Source of the DNA: Variovorax sp. CF079
Lineage (GTDB): Bacteria > Pseudomonadota > Gammaproteobacteria > Burkholderiales > Burkholderiaceae_C
Direction of reading: 5' to 3'
Assembly: GCF_900101545.1 (NCBI RefSeq)
Contig: NZ_FMZU01000012.1
Span: 124,001 to 188,000 of the forward strand
Length of the DNA: 64,000 nt
Shown here: positions 51,083 to 59,197 of the stretch, piece by piece
Position numbering within the stretch: position 1 is the first letter of the stretch
How the letters are laid out: each line of letters starts with the position of its first letter
Notes under the pieces: generated by a model
Databases searched by the model: none
The model's input: only the letters and a program-made list of their open reading frames with translations
Told to the model about the DNA's origin: nothing
Program-made: the position numbers and the translations under genes

Positions 51083-51865
51083 ATGCCGCGCATGGCATTC
51101 CTCGCGATCGACATCGGCAACACCCGCCTCAAGTGGTCCCTCTACGACGCGGCGCGGCCGGGCGCGTCGTTGCTGGCGCACGGTGCCGAGTTTCTCGATC
51201 ACATCGAGCGGCTGGCCGACGGCCCTTGGGCGGACCTGCCCGCGCCGGCGTCGATGCTCGGTTGCGTGGTGGCTGGCGACACGGTGCGGCGGCGGGCTGA
51301 GGAGCAGGTGGTGGAGCGCTTCGATTGCTCCCCGCGCTGGGTGGTTTCGAGCGCCGCCGAAGCCGGCATCGTGAACGGCTATGACCATCCGACGCGCCTG
51401 GGCTCCGATCGCTGGGTCGCGATGATCGGCGCGCGCCACCGCATGCTCTCGCAGGGGCCGACGCGTCCGATGGTGGTGGTGATGATCGGCACCGCGGTGA
51501 CGGTCGAGGGCGTGGATGCGAACGGCAAGTTCCTCGGCGGCTTGATCCTGCCGGGCCACGGCATCATGCTGCGCGCACTCGAATCGGGCACCGCGGGCCT
51601 GCACGTGCCGACCGGTGAGGTGCGCGAATTCCCCACCAACACCAGCGATGCGTTGACCAGCGGCGGCACCTATGCGATCGCGGGTGCGGTGGAGCGCATG
51701 GTGCAGCACGTGCGCTCGCACTGCGGCGTGGAGCCGGCCTGCTACATGACGGGCGGGGCGGCCTGGAAGATGGCGCCGAGCATGAACGGGGAGTTCGAGC
51801 TCGTGGATGGGTTGATCATGGACGGATTGCTGGTGATTGCGCAGGAGCGCCTGTTGGCGTCCTAA
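51083..51865 (+). CDS. coaX: Type III pantothenate kinase
   Basis: A 260-residue type III pantothenate kinase, the first enzyme of CoA synthesis from vitamin B5. The ASKHA nucleotide-binding site starts at [17 protein letters not shown], with [11 protein letters not shown] in the middle and [20 protein letters not shown] further on; [18 protein letters not shown] is the pantothenate site. The ATG at 51092 (MAFLAIDIG) is as likely as the first one. Its 3' end overlaps a DUF2817 gene on the other strand by 4 bases. BirA, its usual neighbour in Burkholderiales, is not seen. Confidence 0.93.
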   Translation: MPRMAFLAIDIGNTRLKWSLYDAARPGASLLAHGAEFLDHIERLADGPWADLPAPASMLGCVVAGDTVRRRAEEQVVERFDCSPRWVVSSAAEAGIVNGYDHPTRLGSDRWVAMIGARHRMLSQGPTRPMVVVMIGTAVTVEGVDANGKFLGGLILPGHGIMLRALESGTAGLHVPTGEVREFPTNTSDALTSGGTYAIAGAVERMVQHVRSHCGVEPACYMTGGAAWKMAPSMNGEFELVDGLIMDGLLVIAQERLLAS

Positions 51866-52956
51866 GAAGCCAGCCCGTCCACCGCCTGGAACATCGCCTG
51901 CCGCGCCTGGCTGATGACCTGCCCTCGCCAGGCATCCGTGTCCGTGTAGAAGGTCTCCAGCATCTGCGATCGGATGGCCGCGGCCAGTTCGGCCGGCGCC
52001 TCCGGATGCTTGTGGAGCCAGTGATCGGCCCGCAGGGCCTGCGTCACTTCGAGCATGGACAAGGTGCCGTACTCGAGCGCGATCGACGTGTGCTCGGCCT
52101 GCGGGCATTCGTCGTCGAGCGCATAGCACATCAAGCCGGTCAGAAAGGCGGAGGTGGACGAGCCGTCGTACATCGAGGTCACCGGCGCCGCCGCCGTGCC
52201 CCACCAGGCATTGGCGCGCGCATAGGCGGCCTTGTCGTCCCTGCCGGCGAAGATGCGCTCGCCGATGCCGCTGGGTCCGAGGCCGGTGTGGAAATCGATC
52301 CAGCCGATGCGCCGGGCGCCGGCGGCGTGTGTGCGCAACACCTCGCGCAGGGTCCTGTTGCTCCAGGTCGGCGCGTCGCCGCCGTAGAACAGGCCGTCGG
52401 CAAACTGGTACTGCCCGCGCGTCACGGCGGCCTGGTAGAAGCCCAGGCCCTCGCGTTCGATGAGACTGCCGATCTCGGCCTGGTTGGCCGGCGTCGGCGG
52501 CCACTCATCGGGCAGGAGCAACGGATGCAAGCGGGCGTACGCCTCGTTGACGGGCCGCGGCTGCGAGAAGTCGAGGAAGTTGCGGTTCAGGTCCACGTTC
52601 TCGTGCGTCACGCGCCGGCTGTACGAGAAGCCGTACGGATTGAGCGCATGCACGTACAGCACGCCCACTCCCTGGTCGCGCACCTTCTCGCGCCATTCGG
52701 CATCGTGCAGCGCGAAGACCTGCACGCCGCTGCCGCAATGGCCTTCGACGCCGTGGCAGGCACTGCTCACGATCAACAGGTTCTCGGCCTTCGCTTCGCC
52801 ATCGAGCGCCACATCCATCGCGAGCGCTTCGCCGTCGCGCCCCTTGAGCGGATGGACATGGGAGCGCACGGCCAGCCCGGCGCTCGCGCAACCCTGCAGG
52901 AACTTCTGGCGTGCCTGCGCGTAGCGAGGGGAGAAGGCCTCGCCGACGCCGATCAT
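51862..52956 (-). CDS. DUF2817 (M14-like) putative zinc carboxypeptidase
   Basis: A 364-residue protein of the DUF2817 family, related to M14 carboxypeptidases. It has [16 protein letters not shown] (H-x-x-E zinc pair), [20 protein letters not shown] and the third ligand region [13 protein letters not shown]. No signal peptide is visible. Its ATG overlaps the stop of the M20 amidohydrolase gene upstream, so the two are coupled. It probably hydrolyses a peptide or N-acyl amino acid; substrate unknown. Confidence 0.85.
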   Translation of the reverse strand: MIGVGEAFSPRYAQARQKFLQGCASAGLAVRSHVHPLKGRDGEALAMDVALDGEAKAENLLIVSSACHGVEGHCGSGVQVFALHDAEWREKVRDQGVGVLYVHALNPYGFSYSRRVTHENVDLNRNFLDFSQPRPVNEAYARLHPLLLPDEWPPTPANQAEIGSLIEREGLGFYQAAVTRGQYQFADGLFYGGDAPTWSNRTLREVLRTHAAGARRIGWIDFHTGLGPSGIGERIFAGRDDKAAYARANAWWGTAAAPVTSMYDGSSTSAFLTGLMCYALDDECPQAEHTSIALEYGTLSMLEVTQALRADHWLHKHPEAPAELAAAIRSQMLETFYTDTDAWRGQVISQARQAMFQAVDGLAS

Positions 52957-54167
52957 GCGGCCGTCCCTTCAGGCGCCTTCGGCCCCTGGAGGAACTCTTC
53001 GGCCAGCCGGACCCAGCAGGTCGCGCCCAGCGGAATCAGATCGTCGTTGAAGTCGTAGCTCGCGTTGTGCAGCATGCAGGGCCCGCCGCCGTGGTGCATG
53101 TCGCGGTGGCTGCCGTCGCCGTTGCCGATGAAGGCATAGGCGCCCGGCTTGGCCAGCAGCATGAAGGCGAAGTCTTCGGCCGTCATGGCGGGCTCCTGCA
53201 CCAGCACGTTGTCCGCGCCGACGATGCCGGCCATCACGCGGCGCGCGAAGTTCGCCTCGTCGGCCGTGTTGATGGTGGGCGGGTAGTTGCGGTGGAAGCG
53301 GAACTCGCACTCGGCGTCGTGCGCCGCGCAGACATGCTCGGCGATCTTCTGCATGCGGGCCTCGATCAGGTCGAGCACCTCCAGCGTGAAGGTGCGCACC
53401 GTGCCCTTGAGCTCGCAGCTGTCGGGAATCACGTTGTTGGCCTCGCCCGCATGGATCATTGTGACCGAGATCACGCCGGCGTCGGTGGGCTTCTTGTTGC
53501 GCGTGATGATGGTCTGGAAGGCCTGCACCATCTCGCAGGCCACCGGCACCGGGTCGATGCCGGTGTGCGGCAGCGCCGCATGGCCGCCCTTGCCGCGGAT
53601 GGTGATGGTGAACTCGTTGCTCGAGGCCATGGCCGGCCCCGGGCTCACCGCGAACTGGCCGGCCTTCATGCCCGGCCAGTTGTGCATGCCGAACACGGCT
53701 TCCATCGGGAACTGCTCGAAGAGACCTTCCTTGACCATCTCGCGCGCGCCGCCGCCGCCTTCTTCGGCGGGCTGGAAGATCAGGTAGACCGTGCCGTCGA
53801 AGTTGCGGTGCTTCGCCAGGTGCTGCGCCGCTGCCAGCAGCATCGACGTGTGGCCGTCGTGGCCGCAGGCGTGCATCTTGCCGGGGTGCTTGCTCGCATG
53901 CGCGAAGGTGTTGAGCTCGGTGACCGGCAGCGCATCCATGTCGGCGCGCAGGCCGACGGCGCGTGCGCTGGTGCCGTTCTTGACGATGCCGACCACGCCG
54001 GTGGTGCCGAGGCCGCGGTGGATCGGGATGCCCCATTCGGTGAGCTTGGCCGCCACCACGTCGGCGGTGCGCACTTCCTGGAAGCAGAGTTCGGGATGGG
54101 CATGCAAGTCACGTCGAACCGCGGCGATGCCGGCCGCCTCGGTGACGAGGGAATCGATGAGTTTCAT
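52953..54167 (-). CDS. M20-family amidohydrolase (hippurate-hydrolase-like)
   Basis: A 404-residue metal-dependent amidohydrolase of the M20D group. RRDLHAHPELCFQE, VGLRADMDALPVTE, MHACGHDGHTSMLLAAAQHL, FQPAEEGGGGAREM and the lid-domain GKGGHAALPHTGIDP are all present. The metal ligands are the His of HACGHDGH and the Glu pair PAEEG. Such enzymes cleave N-acyl amino acids, peptides or hippurate. The chosen ATG (MKLIDSLVTEAAG) precedes the RRDLHAHPE motif; the frame is open 12 codons upstream. It is coupled to the DUF2817 gene by an ATGA overlap. Confidence 0.93.
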   Translation of the reverse strand: MKLIDSLVTEAAGIAAVRRDLHAHPELCFQEVRTADVVAAKLTEWGIPIHRGLGTTGVVGIVKNGTSARAVGLRADMDALPVTELNTFAHASKHPGKMHACGHDGHTSMLLAAAQHLAKHRNFDGTVYLIFQPAEEGGGGAREMVKEGLFEQFPMEAVFGMHNWPGMKAGQFAVSPGPAMASSNEFTITIRGKGGHAALPHTGIDPVPVACEMVQAFQTIITRNKKPTDAGVISVTMIHAGEANNVIPDSCELKGTVRTFTLEVLDLIEARMQKIAEHVCAAHDAECEFRFHRNYPPTINTADEANFARRVMAGIVGADNVLVQEPAMTAEDFAFMLLAKPGAYAFIGNGDGSHRDMHHGGGPCMLHNASYDFNDDLIPLGATCWVRLAEEFLQGPKAPEGTAA

Positions 54168-54225
54168 GGGCACGAGTCTAGGCTTTGCGCAAGCGGCTCG
54201 CAAAGACCGTGCCCCCTCATCCGAC

Positions 54226-55428
54226 TCAGCGGCCGGTTTCCTTCAGCCAGCTGCGGCGGGCTGCCAGCGCGGTGTCGGTGAAGTCGGTGAAGACGCCGTC
54301 GACGCCGAGCCGGTAGTAGGCCAGGTACTCGTTGGCCGCGTCCCCCTTGTAGTCCGCCGCCAGCCGGCGCGACTCGTTGCGGAAGGTGAAGGGGTGCACG
54401 AACAAGCCGGCCTTGTGCGCGTCGGCCACCAGGCTGGTCGGCGCGGTGGAGGTGGCGTCGGCATCGTTGACCTTGCCGTCGCGGTTGACGTCGACCGGCT
54501 TGCCGTCGGCGCCGACGGTGCCCTTGATGCTCACGATGTAGCGCTTCCACGGGCCGATGCCGTCGGCATAGGTCTTGATCTCGGCCAGGCCCGCGGGCGT
54601 GACCATGACGTCGAAGTTGCGCTTGTCGCCGGCCTTGGTCCACTCGTAGGGGCGGTCCACCGGCACCGCATAGGTCATGGCGCCGGTCTTCATGTCGATG
54701 CCGTCGCCGTCGATCAGCTGGATCAGCCGGGTCTTCAGGCCCTTGCTCTTCATGTACTTGAGGCTGCCGGGCTCGAAGGACTGCACCAGCACCGGCGCCG
54801 TGCGGCTGTTCCAGCCCGCGGCCTCGAGCATGGCGATCAGCTTGTCTTCCATGGGCATGCCCAGGTCGCGGAAGTAGGTCGGGTTCTTGGTCTCGGGATA
54901 GATGCCGATGGTGCGGCCGGTCTCGCGCGACTTGGCCTTGGCCAGGTCGATCACTTCCTGGAAGGTCGGCACCTTGTACTGGCCGTTGAACTGCTGCGGC
55001 CGCTCGGCATCGGTCGAGATCGCGCCGAGGCGCTTGATCTCGGCCAGCGTGAAGTCGTTGCTGAACCAGCCGGTCTGGGTTTCGCCATCGACCTGGATGG
55101 TCTTCTTGCGCGCCGCGAATTCGGGGCGCTTGGCGACGTCGGTGCTGATCGCGAGGTTGGGGTCGTGGCGCGTGATCAGCACGCCGTCCTTGGTCGACAC
55201 CAGGTCCATCTCGATCATGTCGGCGCCGAGTTCGATCGCGCGCGCGTAGGCTTCCAGCGTTTCCTCCGGCAGCAAGCCCGAGGCGCCGCGGTGCGCCACC
55301 ACCAGCGGCGGCTGGCCGTCGAGCGTGGGCAGCTTGCCCGATGGGCCGGTGCCCGGCAGGCTGCAGGCGGCCAGGCCGAGGGCGGCGCCGGCGGCCATTG
55401 CGGTCGCCGCGATCTTCGATAGCGTCAT
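54226..55428 (-). CDS. Periplasmic glycerophosphodiester phosphodiesterase lipoprotein
   Basis: A ~400-residue GDPD protein. The lipobox LGLAAC marks it as a lipoprotein. The catalytic barrel begins VVAHRGASGLLPEETLEAY with HR, followed by EMDLVSTKDGVLITRHDPNL (E, D and HDP) and VFTDFTDTALAARR near the end. About 45 residues before the end of the barrel there is a loop DVNRDGKVNDAD with the spacing of an EF-hand/dockerin calcium site. The ATG at MTLSKIAAT was chosen because GGAGAAG lies 9 bases before it; an earlier ATG five codons upstream would bury that site. It should release glycerol-3-phosphate from phospholipid headgroups. Confidence 0.9.
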   Translation of the reverse strand: MTLSKIAATAMAAGAALGLAACSLPGTGPSGKLPTLDGQPPLVVAHRGASGLLPEETLEAYARAIELGADMIEMDLVSTKDGVLITRHDPNLAISTDVAKRPEFAARKKTIQVDGETQTGWFSNDFTLAEIKRLGAISTDAERPQQFNGQYKVPTFQEVIDLAKAKSRETGRTIGIYPETKNPTYFRDLGMPMEDKLIAMLEAAGWNSRTAPVLVQSFEPGSLKYMKSKGLKTRLIQLIDGDGIDMKTGAMTYAVPVDRPYEWTKAGDKRNFDVMVTPAGLAEIKTYADGIGPWKRYIVSIKGTVGADGKPVDVNRDGKVNDADATSTAPTSLVADAHKAGLFVHPFTFRNESRRLAADYKGDAANEYLAYYRLGVDGVFTDFTDTALAARRSWLKETGR

Positions 55429-55534
55429 GAGCTTCTTCTCCATCCGGTTTGAAAAAGGCGCAGCCTACTCCCATGCGGTGACAGTTTCCCGGCGGCAGCG
55501 GCGGGCTGGCCGGACTTCCGGGACAATCGTCCGC

Positions 55535-56743
55535 ATGTCCTATGTGCTTTCCACCCGCAGCCTCGAACTCGCGCAAACGCTGGTGCGCATGAACACCGTG
55601 AGCGCCAACAGCAACCTGGAGCTGATCGACTTCGCGCGCGACCACCTCGCCGGCCTGGGCGTGCGCAGCCGGCTCACCTACAACGCCGACAAGACCAAGG
55701 CCAACCTGTTCGCCACGCTGGGCGCCGGCAAGAAGGCCGGCGTCATCGTTTCGGGCCATACGGACACCGTGCCCTGGGACGGCCAGGACTGGAGCGTCGA
55801 CCCGCTCTCCGCCACCGTGCAGGACTGGCCGCAGGGCGGCCATGACGGCGAGGCGGTGCATGCCGAGCCGCGCCTCTATGGCCGCGGGTCGGCCGACATG
55901 AAGAGCTTCATCGCGATCGCGCTGGCCAATGCCGAGCGCTTCCTCGAAAGCGAGTCGCCGTTCGCGGTGCACTTCGCCTTCAGCTACGACGAGGAGGTTG
56001 GCTGCTTCGGCGTCAAGGAAATGATCGCCGACATGAAGGACCAGGGCATCAAGCCGCTGGCTTGCATCGTCGGCGAGCCGACCCTGATGGTGCCGGCCAT
56101 CGCGCACAAGGGCGTCTACCGCTACCGCTGCTGCGTGCGCGGCAAGGAGGCGCATTCCTCGCTCACGCCGCAGTCGGTCAACGCGATCGAGATGGCGGCG
56201 CGGGTGGTCGGCAAGCTGCGCGACATGGCCGAGGGCTTCGAACGCGACGAACCGCGCTACGCCGGCTTCGACGTGCCCTTCAGCACTGCCAGCGTGGGCC
56301 AGTTCCACGGCGGCATCGCCGACAACGTGGTGCCGCGCGACGCCGAATTCCGCTACGAATTCCGCGACCTTCCCACCGCCGATGCGCAGCAGATGCAGAA
56401 GGAGCTGCGCGGCTACGCGAGCCGCATCGAGGCCGGCATGAAGAAGGTCGCACCCGACGCCGGCTTCAGCTTCGAGACCATCTGCGAGATCCCGAGCTTC
56501 CTGACCACGGCCGAGGATCCCGTCACCCGCCTCGCGCAGCGTCTGGCGAACGAGTCGCGCACCACGCTGGTCGCCTTCGGCACCGAGGCCGGCATCTTCA
56601 AGAACGCTGGCATCCCGACCGTGGTCTGCGGCCCCGGCAGCATCAATCAGGCGCACCAGCCCGATGAGTACGTGACGCTGGAGCAGCTGGCGCGCTGCGA
56701 ACAGTTCCTGCGGGGGCTCGCGGCGACGAAGGAAATCCGCTGA
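55535..56743 (+). CDS. argE: Acetylornithine deacetylase (ArgE-type M20)
   Basis: A 402-residue M20A/ArgE deacetylase that makes ornithine from N-acetylornithine in arginine synthesis. SGHTDTVPWDGQ, YGRGSADMKSFIA, FSYDEEVGCFG, CIVGEPT and the late FGTEAGIFKNAGIPTVVCGP with H-Q-P-D-E-Y carry the metal ligands and catalytic glutamate. ATG was chosen at MSYVLSTRSLELAQTLVRMN. Its last bases CTGA overlap the start of the following DUF445 gene. ArgE is often found as a stand-alone gene in Burkholderiales. Confidence 0.93.
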   Translation: MSYVLSTRSLELAQTLVRMNTVSANSNLELIDFARDHLAGLGVRSRLTYNADKTKANLFATLGAGKKAGVIVSGHTDTVPWDGQDWSVDPLSATVQDWPQGGHDGEAVHAEPRLYGRGSADMKSFIAIALANAERFLESESPFAVHFAFSYDEEVGCFGVKEMIADMKDQGIKPLACIVGEPTLMVPAIAHKGVYRYRCCVRGKEAHSSLTPQSVNAIEMAARVVGKLRDMAEGFERDEPRYAGFDVPFSTASVGQFHGGIADNVVPRDAEFRYEFRDLPTADAQQMQKELRGYASRIEAGMKKVAPDAGFSFETICEIPSFLTTAEDPVTRLAQRLANESRTTLVAFGTEAGIFKNAGIPTVVCGPGSINQAHQPDEYVTLEQLARCEQFLRGLAATKEIR

Positions 56744-57963
56744 AGCGCATCGCCTTCGGCCTGCTCTGCGCCGCCGCGCTGCTGTACGCGGCGGCGACTG
56801 CGCTCGAGGCGCAACACCCCGCCTGGGGCTATGTCGCCGCCTTCGCCGAAGCCGCGATGATCGGCGCGATCGCGGACTGGTTCGCGGTGGTCGCGCTGTT
56901 CCGGCATCCGCTGGGGCTGCCGATCCCGCACACCGCGATCATCCCGGCCAACAAGGACCGCATCGGCGCCAAGCTTGCCGGCTTCATCTGCAACAACTTC
57001 CTGAGCACGCCGCAGGTGCTGGCCAAGCTGGAGCAGCTCGACCCGGCCGCGCGGCTGGCCCACTGGCTTTCGGCGCCCGAGCATGCGGCCAAGCTCGGCG
57101 AGCACCTGGTGGCTGCTGCGCGCTACGGGCTCAGCGCTTTCGACGACGCGCGCGTGCGCGCCTTCCTCGGCCGCATCGCGACCGCGGGCCTGGCGCAGGT
57201 CGACATCTCGCGGCTGGCGGGCCAGGCGCTCGATGCGCTAACCGCAGACGGGCGGCACCAGGCCTTGCTCGACGACGTGCTTGCGCAGGTCGCCGGCGTG
57301 GTCGAAGGCGACGAGGTGCAGGAGCAGATCACCGAGGCGATCGCGCGCGAGATCAGGGCGCTGCGCTACGTGGGCCTGGACCAGGTCGCCGCCAAGCTCG
57401 CCACGCGCAAGATCGTGGCCGCGGTGGCGCGCACCATCGCGGAGATGGCGGCCGAGCCCGGGCATCCGCTGCGGCTGCGCTTCGATGTCTTCATGCACGT
57501 CTTCATCGCGAAGCTCAAGACCGACCCCGAATTCCATCGCCGGGGCGAAGCGATCCGCGCCGAGCTGCAGGCGCATCCTGCGCTGGGCGACTACCTGCAT
57601 GGCCTGTGGGGCGAGCTGCTGGCCTGGCTGCACGACGACCTGACGAAGACCGATTCGGGCATTCGCCAGCGCATCGTCGCGATGGCAGGTGCGCTGGGCG
57701 CGCGCCTTGCGGCCGACGCGGCGATGCGGCGCTGGATCAACGAGCAGATCGTGGACGCGGCGCCGCGCACGATCGAGCGCTACCGCGAGGACATCCGGCG
57801 CTACATCGTCGAACGCGTCGAAGCGTGGAACGCGGACGAGATGACGCTCGAGCTCGAGCGCCACATCGGGCGGGACCTGCAGTTCATCCGGGTGAACGGC
57901 ACGCTGGTGGGGGGATTGGTGGGATTGACCATTCACGCGCTGACGCAGGTGACGAGGGCTTAG
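56740..57963 (+). CDS. DUF445 membrane protein, probably started at CTG
   Basis: A ~407-residue DUF445 family protein. The first residues L-K-R-I-A-F-G-L-L-C-A-A form a membrane segment, then AAMIGAIADWFAVVALFRHP, TAIIPANKDRIGAKLAGFI and the long helical domain with repeats like VEGDEVQEQITEAIAREI. Homologues start with (M/V)KRIA, exactly at this CTG. No ATG, GTG or TTG occurs in frame between the upstream stop (56665) and the internal ATG at 56857, which would remove the N-terminal membrane helix. AAGGA lies 6 bases before the CTG. The family is uncharacterised, thought to be envelope-associated. Confidence 0.82.
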   Translation: MKRIAFGLLCAAALLYAAATALEAQHPAWGYVAAFAEAAMIGAIADWFAVVALFRHPLGLPIPHTAIIPANKDRIGAKLAGFICNNFLSTPQVLAKLEQLDPAARLAHWLSAPEHAAKLGEHLVAAARYGLSAFDDARVRAFLGRIATAGLAQVDISRLAGQALDALTADGRHQALLDDVLAQVAGVVEGDEVQEQITEAIAREIRALRYVGLDQVAAKLATRKIVAAVARTIAEMAAEPGHPLRLRFDVFMHVFIAKLKTDPEFHRRGEAIRAELQAHPALGDYLHGLWGELLAWLHDDLTKTDSGIRQRIVAMAGALGARLAADAAMRRWINEQIVDAAPRTIERYREDIRRYIVERVEAWNADEMTLELERHIGRDLQFIRVNGTLVGGLVGLTIHALTQVTRA

Positions 57964-57972
57964 TCTCTCTTG

Positions 57973-57997
57973 CTCCCTCTCCCTCTGGGAGAGGGAG
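57973..57997. terminator. Bidirectional hairpin between convergent genes
   Basis: CTCCCTCTCCC is perfectly complementary to GGGAGAGGGAG with a 3-base loop, sitting in the 37-base gap between the DUF445 gene and the converging binding-protein gene. Its place fits a terminator for both, though no strong U-tract follows. Similar sequences recur in Burkholderiales intergenic regions, from memory. Confidence 0.55.
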
Positions 57998-58000
57998 TCA

Positions 58001-59125
58001 TCAAGTCCGGATCCGCCCATCCCCCGTGATCATCGACAGCTCGACGAACTTCGACGCCACATGGTTGCGCGGCGAGAAGGACACTTCGAAGCCGCCGAAC
58101 TGCTGCCGGTCGATGGATTCCAGTCCCGCGATCAGCCCGTCGCGCGTGAGCTTGCCCGGTGCGCGGCGCAAGCCTTCGGTCAGCACCTTGGCGGCCAGAT
58201 AGCCTTCCATGCTGGAGAAGTTGGCCTTGGTGGCGCCGCCGCTTTTCTTCACCGCGTCGTTGAACTCGCGCGTGATGCCGTTCGCGGCGTAGTAGGGCGA
58301 GGGCACGACCTGGGTGACGACGACGCCGGCGCCGTCCTTGCCGAGTTCGTCGGCCAGCGCCTGCGTGCCGACGAAAGACACGTTGTAGAAGGTGCCGCCA
58401 TAGCCGGCCTTGCGCGCCTCACGGATGAAGGCGGCGCAGGACTTGTAGGCGCTGACCTGGACCACGGCATCCGGCTTCGCGGCCACGATGGTCTTGACCG
58501 CCGCCGCAACGTCGACCGAGTTACGCTCGACCGTCGCGAGCGCTGCCGGCTTCAGGTCCAGCTGCGACAGCGCGAGCGTCGTGCCGTCGAGACCGGCCTT
58601 GCCGTAGGCGTCGTTCTGGTAGAAGACCGCGATCTTCTTCAGGCCCAGGTGGGTGAGCTGCTTCACGATCAGCGCGGTCTCGTCGTTGTACGAGGCGCGC
58701 AGGTGGAACACGTTCCTGTGGAAGGGCTCGCGCAGCGCCATCGCACCGGTGAAGGGCGCAATGAACGGGATCTTCGCGCCCACGGCCAGCGGCAGGGCCG
58801 CCAGGCTGGTGGGTGTGCCGATGTAGCCGAAGAGCGCGAAGGCTTCCTCGTCGATCAGCTTCCTGGTGTTGGCGACGCAGCGGTCGGGCTCGTAGCCGTC
58901 GTCGAGGAACTTGATCTGCACGTCGCGATGGCCCGGCGTCGCGTTGTACTGGTCCAGGAACAGCTTGGCACCCTGGTAGAACTGGATGCCCAGCTGCGCG
59001 GCCGGCCCCGAGAAGGGCGCCGACTGCCCGAGCACGATCGGCGTTTCGCTCTGTGCCCGCGCGATATGAAAGCCGCCGAGCGCTGCAGCGCCCGCTGCGA
59101 CCGAAAAGTGCCTGCGATTGATCAT
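58001..59125 (-). CDS. Leu-type ABC periplasmic binding protein
   Basis: A 374-residue Periplas_BP_6 protein with a twin-arginine-type leader (NRRHFSVAAGAAALGGFHIA). The mature part has IVLGQSAPFSGPAAQLGIQF, DDGYEPDRCVANTRKLI, GYIGTPTSLAALPLA and IAVFYQNDAYGKAGLDGTTL. It is a monocistronic, orphan member of the same family as LivK; its permease genes are not here. It is divergent from the molybdopterin oxidoreductase gene. The ligand is unknown. Confidence 0.88.
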   Translation of the reverse strand: MINRRHFSVAAGAAALGGFHIARAQSETPIVLGQSAPFSGPAAQLGIQFYQGAKLFLDQYNATPGHRDVQIKFLDDGYEPDRCVANTRKLIDEEAFALFGYIGTPTSLAALPLAVGAKIPFIAPFTGAMALREPFHRNVFHLRASYNDETALIVKQLTHLGLKKIAVFYQNDAYGKAGLDGTTLALSQLDLKPAALATVERNSVDVAAAVKTIVAAKPDAVVQVSAYKSCAAFIREARKAGYGGTFYNVSFVGTQALADELGKDGAGVVVTQVVPSPYYAANGITREFNDAVKKSGGATKANFSSMEGYLAAKVLTEGLRRAPGKLTRDGLIAGLESIDRQQFGGFEVSFSPRNHVASKFVELSMITGDGRIRT

Positions 59126-59197
59126 CGTGAAAACCCCTCAGCGCATCCTCGGCGCACAACTTAGACTCGACTGAATACTCGTTGTCCCCGCCCCACC

